DNA from: Scytonematopsis contorta HA4267-MV1 | GTDB lineage: Bacteria; Cyanobacteriota; Cyanobacteriia; Cyanobacteriales; Nostocaceae | Length of the DNA stretch: 64,000 nt | Assembly: GCA_019359035.1 (NCBI GenBank) | Contig: JAHHIC010000060.1 | Span: 87,700 to 151,699, forward strand | Direction: 5' to 3' | Shown: positions 8,441-18,529 of the stretch, in pieces | Numbering within the stretch: the first letter of the stretch is position 1 | Layout of the letters: each line of letters opens with the position of its first letter | Translations under genes and position numbers: made by a program | Notes under the pieces: model-generated | What the model was told of the DNA's origin: nothing | Databases searched by the model: none | What the model saw: only the letters and a program-made list of their open reading frames with translations

Positions 8441-9376
8441 ATGAGTAGAGTTTTTGGACAAAGATTTCAGGGTAATTGGTTCTATTCTTTATGGAAATTT
8501 TCGCGTCCCCACACAATTATTGGTACTACTTTAAGTGTGTTGGGACTATATTTAATTGCCATATCTCTACTCCCTACTCCCGAATCCCCATTTTCTTATC
8601 TTGGGCAATTATTCGCAGCTTGGGTTGCTTGTATTAGCGGAAATATTTATATTGTGGGGTTAAATCAACTTGAAGATGTGGCAATAGACAAAATTAATAA
8701 ACCACATTTACCGCTCGCATCAGGAGAATTTTCACGAGAGCAAGGACAAATAATAGTTGTTGTTACTGCTATTTTAGCCCTAGTTACTGCATTCCTATCT
8801 GGGCCCTATTTATTTTGGATGGTTTTAATTAGCTTAGCTATAGGAACAGCTTACTCTTTACCACCCATCCGCTTAAAACGATATCCTTTTTGGGCAGCAC
8901 TCTGTATTTTTTCTGTCCGGGGAGCAATAGTTAATTTAGGATTATTCTTACACTACAGCTGGTTACTTCAGCTAAATCTAGGAATTCCCTTTGTGGTTTG
9001 GGTGTTAACACTATTTATTTTGGTATACACCTTCGCAATAGCCATTTTTAAAGATATCCCTGATATGGAAGGAGACCTGCAATATAATATTACTACTTTT
9101 ACAATTCAACTTGGTAAACAAGCAATCTTTAATCTCGCACGTTGGGTAATTACTTTTTGTTATTTAGGAATAATTTTAGTTGGGTTGTTCAGACTTGCGG
9201 AAGCCAACTCAATATTTCTGGTTGTCGCTCATATAGTCACCTTATTGTTATTGTGGCGTCGCAGTCGGAAAATAGATTTGGAAGATAAAAATAGTATCGC
9301 CAGTTTCTACCAATTTATTTGGAAATTGTTCTTCCTAGAATACCTATTATTCCCCACAGCCTGCCTTTTAACATAA
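8441..9376 (+). CDS. Homogentisate phytyltransferase
   Basis: A UbiA-family membrane prenyltransferase that joins homogentisate to phytyl diphosphate, the committed step of tocopherol synthesis. The first aspartate-rich motif is NQLEDVAIDKINKPHLPLASG; the second is KDIPDMEGD. Eight to nine hydrophobic segments span the rest. The frame runs back to 8357, but the first 28 codons are translated heptamer repeats. The ATG at 8441 (MSRVFGQRFQGNW) gives a 311-residue protein of normal family length. It follows the methyltransferase by 131 bp and is probably co-transcribed with it. Homogentisate solanesyltransferase is a less likely alternative given the neighbour. Confidence 0.88.
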   Translation: MSRVFGQRFQGNWFYSLWKFSRPHTIIGTTLSVLGLYLIAISLLPTPESPFSYLGQLFAAWVACISGNIYIVGLNQLEDVAIDKINKPHLPLASGEFSREQGQIIVVVTAILALVTAFLSGPYLFWMVLISLAIGTAYSLPPIRLKRYPFWAALCIFSVRGAIVNLGLFLHYSWLLQLNLGIPFVVWVLTLFILVYTFAIAIFKDIPDMEGDLQYNITTFTIQLGKQAIFNLARWVITFCYLGIILVGLFRLAEANSIFLVVAHIVTLLLLWRRSRKIDLEDKNSIASFYQFIWKLFFLEYLLFPTACLLT

Positions 9377-9388
9377 ACTTCCTCAATA

Positions 9389-9572
9389 CTCTTGTGGGCT
9401 ACTCTTGTGGGCTACTCTTGTGGGCTACTCTTGTGGGCTACTCTTGTGGGGTGGGCATCCTTGCCCGCCCGCTTATTCTTCATTCATGTAAAATCCGCTT
9501 ATTCTTCATTCACGTAAAATCCGCTTGTACTTTATTCATTTGAAATCCGCTTGTACTTTATTCATTTGAAAT
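9389..9572. repeat. Two tandem arrays: 13-bp and 26-bp units
   Basis: Positions 9389-9453 hold five copies of a 13-bp unit, CTCTTGTGGGCTA. Positions 9469-9572 hold four copies of a 26-bp unit beginning CCGCTT and ending AAAT or GAAAT: two of one subtype, then two of another. Between them lies GGGCATCCTTGCCCGCC, related in inverted form to 4246. No gene is encoded here. Confidence 0.85.
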
Positions 9573-9627
9573 CCACGGTATGTGTTTCATTGAATGATAT
9601 AATTTTAATTTACTAATTTTTAATTTT

Positions 9628-10089
9628 ATGCTAGAAAATCTTACCCCTGCTTCTATTTTTGCTGCTAGCGTTGTTATCACCAGCCTTACCATTATTAGTT
9701 ATTTTTCTTGGAAAACTTTAACTACTAATAATTTTTTCCAAAAAGGTGTCGCTTTATATCAAAAAAAAGATTACTCAGGTGCAGAAGAAGCATTTCGTAA
9801 AGTTATTTCGATTAATAGTACAAACGACGTAGTGCGCTTACTATTGGGTGATATTTTTATTCAGCAAAACAAAATCGATGAAGCGACAGAAATGTTTACA
9901 GATGTAATACGTCGCAGTCCTAAAAATCCAGATGCTTATTTACGCTTATCAGGAATTTTGATGCAACAAGAAAAACGTGAAGACGCTATCAATAATTTGC
10001 AAACAGCTAGAGATTTATTCAAAAAACAACGTCAACCACAAAAAGCAGAACAAATCAACTCACTTCTAGAAAAAATGGTACGAGAATAG
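9628..10089 (+). CDS. Membrane-anchored TPR protein
   Basis: A 153-residue protein with one N-terminal hydrophobic segment (about residues 8-28), which should anchor it in a membrane. About three tetratricopeptide repeats follow, in residues 36-140 (GVALYQKKDYSGAEEAFRKV, LLGDIFIQQNKIDEATEMF, LRLSGILMQQEKREDAINNL). TPRs act as protein-binding scaffolds, so it probably serves as an assembly or docking factor. No partner is evident, since the neighbours are a sucrose enzyme and the tocopherol genes. It has its own promoter region behind a tandem-repeat block. Confidence 0.75.
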   Translation: MLENLTPASIFAASVVITSLTIISYFSWKTLTTNNFFQKGVALYQKKDYSGAEEAFRKVISINSTNDVVRLLLGDIFIQQNKIDEATEMFTDVIRRSPKNPDAYLRLSGILMQQEKREDAINNLQTARDLFKKQRQPQKAEQINSLLEKMVRE

Positions 10090-10252
10090 CCTACTTTCTG
10101 AAATGTTATAAGAATTATCTATAGTTTAAGTAGCAAATAAAATTTATACTTTGTAGCATTTATGGTATTTTAGGTATAGTTACACAGTTTTTGCTGTTTC
10201 AAACACAAAATCTTCTTGTAATTATATTTTGGTAAATAATAAATTAATCTTT

Positions 10253-11050
10253 ATGAGAATTTTCGTAACAGATTTAGACCATACACTTGTAAACCATAAA
10301 ATTGAAGGAAAAGATGAAGCTCTAGAAAAGCTGAATCTAGAATTAAGCAAGCGCAGAAATAAGGGTGAAACGAAGATAGTTTATTCAACAGGGCGTTCAT
10401 TAACATTATATAAGCAGTTAGCCGCCGAAAAGGAACTGTTAAACCCTGATGCGTTAATTACTTCAGTCGGAACTGAAATATATTTTGATTCGAGTTATGA
10501 AACACCTGACCCAGAATGGTCAGACATATTAAAACGTGGTTGGAATCGCGATGATGTCGCAGAAATAATAAATAAAAATTTTGCAGAAGAAATTGTTACA
10601 GGAAAATTAAAGTTTCAACCCAAATCTGAGCAAGGTCTTTTTAAAGTTAGTTGCTTTCTGAAAGAAGAAACAGCAGAAAGATTATTACCCAAACTCAACG
10701 ACTTACTCGAAAATAAAAATATTAAATTCAAATTAATCTATAGTGGTAGCAAAGACTTAGATGTCCTACCAGAAAATGCAGATAAAGGCTCAGCAGTTAA
10801 ATACTTACAAGAAAAATGGAATATTTCTGCTGATGAAAAAACAGTAGTATGTGGTGACTCAGGGAATGATATTTCTTTGTTTAGCTTAGGAGGAGAAAGA
10901 GTCAGAGGAATCATTGTAGGAAATGCCCTCCCTGAATTGCGCGAGTGGTATAACAATAATAAAAGTGATTATATATATTACGCAAAATCATCCTGTGCAG
11001 AAGGAATTTTAGAAGGTTTGACCCATCATTTAAATCTAAAATTGACTTAA
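10253..11050 (+). CDS. spp: Sucrose-6-phosphate phosphatase
   Basis: A HAD-superfamily (type IIB cap) phosphatase that releases sucrose from sucrose-6-phosphate, the last step of sucrose synthesis. Motif I is VTDLDHTLV with the nucleophile Asp7 and acid/base Asp9. Motif II is STGRS, the lysine motif is DKGSAVKYL and motif IV is GDSGNDISLF, where the two aspartates bind magnesium. The frame extends to a TTG at 10229, but the ATG at 10253 places motif I at the expected distance from the N-terminus. The protein is 265 residues, close to cyanobacterial SPP length. No sucrose-phosphate synthase gene is in the window. cobA begins 5 bp after the stop. Confidence 0.87.
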   Translation: MRIFVTDLDHTLVNHKIEGKDEALEKLNLELSKRRNKGETKIVYSTGRSLTLYKQLAAEKELLNPDALITSVGTEIYFDSSYETPDPEWSDILKRGWNRDDVAEIINKNFAEEIVTGKLKFQPKSEQGLFKVSCFLKEETAERLLPKLNDLLENKNIKFKLIYSGSKDLDVLPENADKGSAVKYLQEKWNISADEKTVVCGDSGNDISLFSLGGERVRGIIVGNALPELREWYNNNKSDYIYYAKSSCAEGILEGLTHHLNLKLT

Positions 11051-11055
11051 ATTTG

Positions 11056-11784
11056 ATGACCAAACAAGGCAAAGTATATTTAATAGGAGCCGGACCAGGA
11101 GATATAGATTACCTGAGCGTCAAAGCCTATAATCTTTTAAAGAAAGCTGAGGTATTGATTTACGATGCTTTAGTCGATGCTCAGTTATTGTCTCTAGTCC
11201 CAACAGACTGTTTAAACTTAGACATGGGTAAACGTGGGGGTAAACCCAGCACACCCCAAGCTGAAATTAATAACTTGTTGGTGCAATACGCTAACCAGGG
11301 CAAACTAGTTATTAGATTAAAATCAGGAGACCCCTTTATATTCGGACGAGTAAGCGCAGAAATAGAAGCACTAAAAGCAAACTCTTGCGAATTTGAAGTT
11401 GTACCAGGAATTTCTTCAGCCACAGCAGCACCAACTTTTGCGGGAATTCCTCTGACTGACCCGGTGATGAGTCGATGTTTTGCCGTCCTGACCGCTCACG
11501 ACCCTGACGTGTTGGACTGGGAAGCCCTATCCAGATTAGAAACTCTAGTAATATTAATGGGTGGAAAAAATTTCCCAGAAATTATATACCGTCTCAAACG
11601 TCACGGCAAAACCTTAACCACACCCATAGCTATAATTCGATGGGCAGGTACATCAGAGCAAAAAATTTGGAGCGGAAATTTAGGAAATATATTAGAGAAA
11701 ATAGAAGGGGAATCATTATCGCCAGCGGTAATCGTAGTTGGGGAAGTCGTGGGATTACGCGATTATTTAACTGATTCCAATTAA
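11056..11784 (+). CDS. cobA: Uroporphyrinogen-III C-methyltransferase
   Basis: The enzyme methylates uroporphyrinogen III at C2 and C7 to give precorrin-2, the branch point to siroheme and cobalamin. The tetrapyrrole methylase fold is marked by YLIGAGPGDIDYLSVKA, VIRLKSGDPFIFGR and VVPGISSATAAP. It is a stand-alone enzyme of 242 residues, without CysG-type oxidase or HemD fusions. A TTG at 11053 opens the frame, but the ATG at 11056 immediately follows and is chosen. The 5-bp gap to the sucrose phosphatase gene suggests translational coupling. Confidence 0.92.
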   Translation: MTKQGKVYLIGAGPGDIDYLSVKAYNLLKKAEVLIYDALVDAQLLSLVPTDCLNLDMGKRGGKPSTPQAEINNLLVQYANQGKLVIRLKSGDPFIFGRVSAEIEALKANSCEFEVVPGISSATAAPTFAGIPLTDPVMSRCFAVLTAHDPDVLDWEALSRLETLVILMGGKNFPEIIYRLKRHGKTLTTPIAIIRWAGTSEQKIWSGNLGNILEKIEGESLSPAVIVVGEVVGLRDYLTDSN

Positions 11785-11920
11785 CTTAAACTCTCTCTTC
11801 CCTTGGCTACCTTGGCTTCTTGGCGGTTCGTAATTTACACATTGAATGTTTTTATGGCGTTAAAGAACCTTAAAATAAATCACGGTTCGTATTCTCCTAC
11901 TAAAAGCCTACTCTACTACT

Positions 11921-14900
11921 ATGCCTCGTCGCTCCGACCTGAAAAAGATTTTGCTGCTAGGCTCTGGTCCCATTGTTATCGGACAAGCCTGTGAATTTGA
12001 CTATTCTGGTACACAAGCCTGTAAATCCTTACGTGAAGAAGGTTATGAGGTAGTACTAGCTAACTCGAATCCTGCTACCATCATGACCGACCCGGAAACT
12101 GCGGAACGGACTTATATTGAACCGCTGACACCAGAAATAGTCGAAAAAATTATCGAAAAAGAACGTCCAGACGCTTTATTGCCGACAATGGGGGGACAAA
12201 CAGCCCTAAATATTGCTGTTGCTCTGGCGAAAAATGGGGTTTTAGACAAGTACAATGTAGAATTAATTGGCGCAAAACTACCCGCTATAGAAAAAGCGGA
12301 AGACCGGAAGTTGTTTAACGAGGCTATGGCTCGTATTGGGGTAAATGTTTGTCCTAGTGGAACTGCTTCGACACTGGAAGAAGCAAAAGGCATTGCCCAA
12401 AAAATTGGTACTTACCCTTTAATTATTCGTCCCGCATTTACGATGGGTGGTACAGGTGGTGGTATTGCCTATAATGAAGAGGAATTTAGCGAGATGGCAC
12501 AAGGGGGTATAGATGCTAGCCCTGTTTCGCAAATTCTTATCGACCAGTCACTATTAGGTTGGAAGGAATATGAGCTAGAAGTAATGCGCGACTTAGTAGA
12601 TAACGTCGTAATTATTTGCTCCATCGAAAACCTCGACCCAATGGGTATCCACACCGGTGACTCTATAACCGTAGCTCCAGCCCAAACCCTAACAGACAAA
12701 GAATACCAGCGTCTGCGGGATATGTCGATAAAAATTATTCGGGAAATTGGTGTAGAAACGGGTGGTTCCAACATTCAATTCGCGGTCAACCCGATGAATG
12801 GGGATGTAGTAGTTATCGAGATGAACCCCCGTGTTTCCCGCAGTTCGGCTTTAGCTTCCAAAGCCACAGGCTTCCCAATAGCAAAAATTGCAGCAAAATT
12901 AGCTGTAGGTTATTCTTTGGATGAAATTAGAAACGACATCACCAAGAAAACACCCGCTTCTTTTGAACCAACAATTGATTATGTAGTCACCAAAGTCCCT
13001 CGCTTTGCTTTTGAAAAATTCCCTGGTTCGGAAGCTGTACTGACCACACAAATGAAGTCGGTCGGTGAAGCAATGTCTATCGGTCGTACATTTAACGAAT
13101 CTTTTCAAAAAGCCTTACGTTCCTTAGAAACTGGACGTGCTGGGTGGGGATGCGATAAACCAGAAAAACTTCCCAGTGGTGAACAAATACGTCCCCAATT
13201 ACGAACACCAAACCCGGAACGTATTTTCGCAGTGCGTCATGCGATGTTACTGGGTATGAGTAGCGAAGAAATTTATGAACTTACAGGTATTGACCCCTGG
13301 TTCCTTGATAAATTGCAGCAACTATTGGATGTAGAAAAATTCCTCAAACGAACTCCGTTGCAGCAAATAACCTCGCAAAAAATGTATGAAATCAAGCGAG
13401 AAGGTTTTAGTGACAAGCAAATAGCTTACGCGACCAAAACCAAAGAAGATGAAGTTAGAGCTTTCCGCAAACAACTTGGTGTTATCCCAGTTTACAAAAC
13501 AGTAGATACCTGTGCGGCTGAATTTGAGGCATTTACCCCTTATCACTACTCTACCTACGAAGACGTAACCGAAATCACAGCCACCACAAAACCCAAAGTG
13601 ATGATTTTAGGAGGTGGTCCTAATCGTATTGGACAGGGAATCGAGTTTGACTATTGCTGTTGTCATGCTGCATACGCACTTAGAGGTGCAGGTTATGAAA
13701 CAATCATGGTGAACTCTAACCCGGAAACTGTTTCCACAGACTACGACACCAGCGACCGACTTTATTTTGAACCCTTAACAAAAGAAGATGTCCTCAATAT
13801 TATAGAGGCAGAAAATCCAGTCGGTGTCATTATCCAATTTGGTGGACAAACTCCATTAAAATTATCAGTCCCTTTATATGAATATTTGCAGGGAACGGGA
13901 AATCAGGAGGAAAGTATTACTAAAATTTGGGGTACTTCTCCAGACTCCATCGACGCTGCAGAAAACCGAGAGCGGTTTGAGAAAATACTCCAAGAGTTAA
14001 ACATTGCTCAACCACCCAATGGAATTGCTCGCACTTATGAAGATGCGCTAATTGTTGCAAAACGTATCGGTTATCCTGTAGTGGTGCGTCCTAGCTATGT
14101 ATTAGGTGGACGTGCTATGGAAATAGTCTACTCCGATACAGAATTAGAAAGATACATGACTTTTGCGGTGCAGGTTGAACCAGAACACCCGATTTTAATC
14201 GATAAATTCTTGGAAAATGCCATAGAAGTGGATGTTGATGCTATTGCTGACCAAACCGGACAAGTGGTAATTGGTGGCATTATGGAACATATTGAACAAG
14301 CAGGTATTCACTCAGGTGACTCAGCTTGCGTGCTTCCTTCCATTTCTTTGTCACCTGAGGTTTTAAGTCAAATTAGAACCTGGACAGAACAGCTAGCCAA
14401 ATCTTTAAAAGTCATCGGGTTGATGAATATTCAATTTGCAGTCGTGGGTCTTGCTAGCAAATCTCCCCAGGTATACATTTTGGAAGCCAATCCCCGTGCA
14501 TCCCGCACCGTACCCTTTGTATCTAAAGCTACTGGCATACCCCTAGCAAAAATGGCTGCTTTAATTATGTCAGGTAAAACTTTAGAAGAGTTGAAATTTA
14601 CCAAAGAAGTCATCCCAACCCACATCGCAGTCAAGGAAGCTGTATTACCCTTTAATAAATTCCCTGGTACAGATACTATTTTGGGTCCTGAAATGCGGTC
14701 AACAGGGGAAGTAATGGGAATTGACACCGACTTTGGACGAGCTTTTGCCAAAGCGGAATTAGCTGCTGGGGAAATTTTACCAATGACGGGAACAGTATTT
14801 GTATCTATGAATGACCGGGATAAAACTGCTGTTGTCGCTGTGACCCAGGAATTTATCAACATGGGCTTTTCCGTAATTGCAACAGAAGGCACTCGTCGCA

Positions 14901-15187
14901 GTTTAAAAGAACATGGTTTGGATGTAGAGTTAATCCTAAAGCTTCACGAAGGTCGTCCTCACGTTCTCGATGCCATCAAAAATCGTAAAATCCAACTTAT
15001 TGTCAACTCCCCCTCCGGAGAAGAAGCGCAAAGTGATGCACGATTAATTCGTAGGACTGCACTATCTTATAAAATTCCCACTATCACCACTATCGCTGGT
15101 GCTAAAGCAACTGCTGCTGCTATCAAGTCGTTACAGCACACAACCTTGGATGTGAAAATCATTCAGGAATATAGTGTCAATGGGTAA
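11921..15187 (+). CDS. carB: Carbamoyl-phosphate synthase large subunit
   Basis: A 1,088-residue enzyme that, with the glutaminase CarA, makes carbamoyl phosphate for arginine and pyrimidine synthesis. The two homologous ATP-grasp halves are visible: [20 protein letters not shown] starts the first, and [20 protein letters not shown] starts the second near residue 560. The oligomerisation region lies between them. An MGS-like allosteric domain (about residues 940-1075) ends the protein. Length matches the family. The stop codon lies inside the first units of a GGGTAAT heptamer array, so the last residues (SVNG) are partly encoded by repeat sequence. Confidence 0.97.
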   Translation: MPRRSDLKKILLLGSGPIVIGQACEFDYSGTQACKSLREEGYEVVLANSNPATIMTDPETAERTYIEPLTPEIVEKIIEKERPDALLPTMGGQTALNIAVALAKNGVLDKYNVELIGAKLPAIEKAEDRKLFNEAMARIGVNVCPSGTASTLEEAKGIAQKIGTYPLIIRPAFTMGGTGGGIAYNEEEFSEMAQGGIDASPVSQILIDQSLLGWKEYELEVMRDLVDNVVIICSIENLDPMGIHTGDSITVAPAQTLTDKEYQRLRDMSIKIIREIGVETGGSNIQFAVNPMNGDVVVIEMNPRVSRSSALASKATGFPIAKIAAKLAVGYSLDEIRNDITKKTPASFEPTIDYVVTKVPRFAFEKFPGSEAVLTTQMKSVGEAMSIGRTFNESFQKALRSLETGRAGWGCDKPEKLPSGEQIRPQLRTPNPERIFAVRHAMLLGMSSEEIYELTGIDPWFLDKLQQLLDVEKFLKRTPLQQITSQKMYEIKREGFSDKQIAYATKTKEDEVRAFRKQLGVIPVYKTVDTCAAEFEAFTPYHYSTYEDVTEITATTKPKVMILGGGPNRIGQGIEFDYCCCHAAYALRGAGYETIMVNSNPETVSTDYDTSDRLYFEPLTKEDVLNIIEAENPVGVIIQFGGQTPLKLSVPLYEYLQGTGNQEESITKIWGTSPDSIDAAENRERFEKILQELNIAQPPNGIARTYEDALIVAKRIGYPVVVRPSYVLGGRAMEIVYSDTELERYMTFAVQVEPEHPILIDKFLENAIEVDVDAIADQTGQVVIGGIMEHIEQAGIHSGDSACVLPSISLSPEVLSQIRTWTEQLAKSLKVIGLMNIQFAVVGLASKSPQVYILEANPRASRTVPFVSKATGIPLAKMAALIMSGKTLEELKFTKEVIPTHIAVKEAVLPFNKFPGTDTILGPEMRSTGEVMGIDTDFGRAFAKAELAAGEILPMTGTVFVSMNDRDKTAVVAVTQEFINMGFSVIATEGTRRSLKEHGLDVELILKLHEGRPHVLDAIKNRKIQLIVNSPSGEEAQSDARLIRRTALSYKIPTITTIAGAKATAAAIKSLQHTTLDVKIIQEYSVNG

Positions 15188-15275
15188 TGGGTAATGGGTA
15201 ATGGGTAATGGGTAATGGGTAATGGGTAATGGGTAATGGGGAATGGGGAATGGGGGGTGGGGAATGGGGAATGGG
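15179..15275. repeat. Heptanucleotide array (GGGTAAT)n
   Basis: About nine perfect units of GGGTAAT are followed by diverged GGGGAAT units. It begins within the last codons of carB. The GGTAAT core is complementary to the ATTACC core of the array starting 11 bp further on. Confidence 0.92.
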
Positions 15276-15285
15276 GAGTAGTCAG

Positions 15286-15387
15286 CAATTACCAATTACC
15301 AATTACCAATTACCAATTACCAATTACCAATTACCAATTACCAATTACCAATTACCAACTACCAATTACCAATTACCAATTACCAAC
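15286..15387. repeat. Heptanucleotide array (CAATTAC)n
   Basis: About 14 tandem heptamers reading CAATTAC. In RNA this array could pair with the preceding GGTAAT array to form a long hairpin after carB. Confidence 0.92.
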
Positions 15388-16160
15388 CCACTAAATCAAA
15401 TTTTTGTTAAGCAATTGTAATTATTTATACTGGAGTCTTGATATGCCTTTTTAATCGTGAGATAATGTAGCTTAAGTAACTTGAGTTCCAGGATTCAAGT
15501 TTTATAAAAACAAATGTATAAAAAGATAATCGATTATGAGAAAATCAGTGTTTTTCATAAGGAGAGTCAGAAAAATCTATAGAAATCATTACAAATCTTC
15601 AGAAATGTTTGCTAAATTTTGTTTTCCTAGATGCATCAATTTTCATAACTTCATAGATAGTCTTTTATTAACTGCTGTTGCAGCCAAAACCCTCTGACAG
15701 TTAAAAAAGTCATTCAATATGCCACAAGTATTCTTCCTTTTAGCTCTTGACACAGTTCCCAGGATTTGTACTTGCCTTAGAGGTAATTAATTTATTGCCT
15801 CTTGTATTGTAATATCTAAGTACTATCTACTGCATAAGTTCAAAAAGTGAAAACTAAAAAAATCTATCGTAGCGGGTAGTGCAATGCCTCTCATAAATGT
15901 TACAATTTTTAACAAAGATAACAAGAAGGAATGTTTAACTAATAACCTTTTATCTAACTCAAGATACTTGTGCGAAAAGGAGGAAGAACAGTAAGCTCAC
16001 TTAATTAGTCACAAAGTTTGACACCCAAACACCGAGAATATCGGTATTGCAGTTGCAATTGCAACCTGGGTTCCCAGTTCATCTGGGAGGTATCCCCTGC
16101 AGGCATCTATCAAGTTTCACAGCCTACCATCAAACCCACCCATAGCAGAAGATAAGCGCC
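15388..16160 (+). other. Long upstream region of the sigma factor gene
   Basis: About 770 bp without a protein gene. The last 130 bp contain several dyads: ACCGA-GAATA-TCGGT (16031-16045), the perfect palindrome GTTGCAATTGCAAC (16052-16065) and CTGGGTTCCCAG (16066-16077). They lie 80-130 bp before the start codon and are candidate operators or leader structures. No strong Shine-Dalgarno precedes the ATG at 16161. Confidence 0.45.
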
Positions 16161-17117
16161 ATGAAGACCGCTCAGACAGCTACAGACCTCGTGCGGACAT
16201 ACCTGCGTGAAATTGGCAAAGTCCCATTGTTAACTCACGAAGAGGAAATCTTTTTTGGGAAACAAGTCCAACGTCTGGCGCAGTTAAACGAGGTGAGAGA
16301 ATCTCTTACTATCGCATTAAACAAAGAACCTACGCTCCAAGAATGGGCAACATCCGCCAATATTGAGCTAGCGGAACTGAACGAAGTTATTGCAGAAGGG
16401 GAAATAGCCAAGCGCAAGATGGTCGAAGCCAATTTGCGACTGGTTGTATCTGTTGCCAAAAAATATATAAAGCGCAATGTTGACCTCTTAGACTTAATCC
16501 AAGAAGGTAGCATTGGTATGCAACGTGGTGTAGAAAAGTTTGACCCTACCAAAGGATATAGATTCTCAACCTATGCCTATTGGTGGATTCGCCAAGCAAT
16601 AACTCGTGCTATAGCGGAGAAAGGCCGTACTATTCGTTTACCAATTCATATTACAGAAAAGCTAAATAAAATTAAAAAAGCCCAGCGCTCTTTATCTCAA
16701 ACTTTGGGACATGCACCCTCTGTTGGAGAATTAGCACAAGAATTAGATTTAACTCCTAAACAAGTGCGAGAGTATTTGGAAAAAGCTCGTTTACCATTAT
16801 CTTTAGATTTAAGACTGGGAGATAACTACGACACCGAATTAGGGGAAATGTTAGAAGACCCAGGTGCTTGTCCGGAGGAATTCGTGGTGCAAGACGCTTT
16901 ATCTAAAGACTTAGAGCGAATGATGGCACATTTGACTCCACAACAAAAAGAAGTAATATCGCTACGTTTTGGTTTGAATAATGGACAAGCCATGACTCTA
17001 GCAAAAATAGGGGAACAATTAAATATCAGTCGGGAACGTGTAAGACAAATTGAACGGGAGGCATTAACTAAGCTTCGTAAATCTAAAGCCGATATGAATG
17101 AATATTTGGCTAGTTAG
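16161..17117 (+). CDS. Group 2 RNA polymerase sigma factor (RpoD/SigA family)
   Basis: A 318-residue sigma-70 factor. Region 1.2 starts at [18 protein letters not shown]. Region 2 contains [20 protein letters not shown] and [13 protein letters not shown], which form the core-binding and -10 recognition elements. Region 3 follows. Region 4 ends in [14 protein letters not shown], the -35 recognition helix. It is too short for the principal factor SigA and lacks region 1.1, so it is a non-essential group 2 factor of the SigB/C/D/E type that redirects transcription under stress or nutrient change. The subgroup letter cannot be assigned without a tree. A long dyad-rich upstream region suggests regulated expression. 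Confidence 0.93.
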   Translation: MKTAQTATDLVRTYLREIGKVPLLTHEEEIFFGKQVQRLAQLNEVRESLTIALNKEPTLQEWATSANIELAELNEVIAEGEIAKRKMVEANLRLVVSVAKKYIKRNVDLLDLIQEGSIGMQRGVEKFDPTKGYRFSTYAYWWIRQAITRAIAEKGRTIRLPIHITEKLNKIKKAQRSLSQTLGHAPSVGELAQELDLTPKQVREYLEKARLPLSLDLRLGDNYDTELGEMLEDPGACPEEFVVQDALSKDLERMMAHLTPQQKEVISLRFGLNNGQAMTLAKIGEQLNISRERVRQIEREALTKLRKSKADMNEYLAS

Positions 17118-17447
17118 TTAACTGTTGACTGTTGACTGGTGAGTGTCAACCGTCAACCGTCAACAAATAGGTGAAAAATCCGTGCTTGTTGGTACGGTTA
17201 CAACGACTGTCATCTAAATTAGTAGATTGTTACATTAGTTTGCATAAACTAATAACAGAGACTAGTACAGCGGGTGTAAAATCAACCCGGAGCAAAAACG
17301 GCTCAAAAGTTTAAAAATAAGAGTTTTCCGACTTTTAAAGTTTGACTTTTGACGAATACGAACGGTACTAGCTTTGTCAATACACTCCACAGGGGTCTAA
17401 AATTGAATTCACCCAACAACACTTGTGGTTTCTAAAGGAGGTACAAA
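17118..17447. other. Intergenic region with heptamer repeats
   Basis: Positions 17118-17166 hold diverged TGTTGAC / CAACCGT heptamers in inverted arrangement right after the sigma factor stop. The rest is unremarkable until the strong AAAGGAGGT at 17434-17442, which sets the GTG start of the next gene. Confidence 0.55.
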
Positions 17448-17804
17448 GTGAGTAACCAATCCAATCGAGTATCGGAATTTTTTGATAGCGAACCTGAAAC
17501 TAGTAATTTATTATGGCAGTATGTTAGGTCTTTAAGTCCTGAGACTGTTAATCAGTTATCTAAGCCTACTTCTACTGAAGTTTTTCAGGTAATAGAGCGC
17601 AACATTGTTGGATTATTGGGGAATCTCCCTTCTGAACACTTTGGTGTGACCATTACTACCAACCGTGAGAGTTTGGGACGGCTTTTAGCTTCTGCTATGA
17701 TTAGTGGTTATTTTTTGCGTAATGCGGAACAAAGAATGAACTTTGAAATCTCTTTGCAAGGTGTTGAGGCTGTTAATACCGAAAGTAGTAATGGTGACCA
17801 GTAG
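17448..17804 (+). CDS. DUF760 family protein
   Basis: A 118-residue protein of the DUF760 family, common in cyanobacteria and plastids. Typical segments are SEFFDSEPETSNLLWQYV, EVFQVIERNIVGLLGNLP and GRLLASAMISGYFLRNAEQR. The start is a GTG supported by AAAGGAGGT six bases upstream. It is predicted soluble and all-helical. The biochemical role is not established; some plastid members have been linked to protein turnover. It stands alone, downstream of the sigma factor by 330 bp. Confidence 0.85.
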   Translation: MSNQSNRVSEFFDSEPETSNLLWQYVRSLSPETVNQLSKPTSTEVFQVIERNIVGLLGNLPSEHFGVTITTNRESLGRLLASAMISGYFLRNAEQRMNFEISLQGVEAVNTESSNGDQ

Positions 17805-17999
17805 CTGATGGACAATGATATATTTTAGCTTAAAGGGTGCTAATAACAGCACAAGTGTTGTTTTGTGTTTCGACTCATTGTTCTGGTTCCCTCTCCAGGG
17901 AGGGGGAATGGTTTTGTATTTTTAAATTTATTATTCTAAATAATATTCATAATTATCGGTAATATTGAGCTAAACCCCCACGACTAGAGACGTTAGACG

Positions 18000-18025
18000 T
18001 AGAGACGTTACATGTAACGTCTCTA
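18000..18025. repeat. 26-bp perfect palindrome
   Basis: AGAGACGTTACATG and its reverse complement overlap to form a perfect palindrome upstream of mutT. A related copy lies at 29920-29957. It is a dispersed repeat rather than a gene-specific site. Confidence 0.8.
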
Positions 18026-18079
18026 CATTGTGTTGGGTTTGTGATAATGTTTTACTCGTTAATATAGTTTCCCGAACTA

Positions 18080-18529
18080 ATGAGCCAAAGCAATTCTACC
18101 CCACCTCATAAAATTATTGGTGTTGCTGTTATCTGGAACGACCAAAAACAAATTTTGATTGACCGTCGTCTTCCAGGGGGAACAATGGGAGGTTTATGGG
18201 AATTTCCAGGGGGTAAAATTGAACCCGGTGAAACAGTGTCTGAATGTATTAAGCGGGAAATTAAAGAAGAATTGGGAATTGAAATTAAAGTGGGGGAACA
18301 TTTAATTAGTATTGACCATACTTATACCCACTTGCGTGTTACTTTGACAGTTCATCACTGTCACCATGTGGAGGGAGTTCCTCAACCGCTTGAATGCGAT
18401 GAAGTACGCTGGGTGAGCTTAGATGAGTTGTATAATTTTACCTTTCCCGAAGCTAATACTCAAATTATTCGCGCTTTGGAAGATTGGCAACTGGGAGTGG
18501 GGAGTTGGGAGTCTCCCTACTTTGGATAG
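18080..18529 (+). CDS. mutT: MutT-type Nudix hydrolase (8-oxo-dGTP diphosphatase)
   Basis: A 149-residue Nudix enzyme. The complete Nudix box is present ([20 protein letters not shown] followed by ELGI), and the MutT-type segments [17 protein letters not shown] and [10 protein letters not shown] flank it. It hydrolyses oxidised nucleoside triphosphates to prevent mutagenesis. The last dozen residues ([12 protein letters not shown]) are encoded by a G-rich repeat, so the native C-terminus may have been altered. The stop overlaps the end of the convergent sasA gene by 13 bp. Confidence 0.88.
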   Translation: MSQSNSTPPHKIIGVAVIWNDQKQILIDRRLPGGTMGGLWEFPGGKIEPGETVSECIKREIKEELGIEIKVGEHLISIDHTYTHLRVTLTVHHCHHVEGVPQPLECDEVRWVSLDELYNFTFPEANTQIIRALEDWQLGVGSWESPYFG

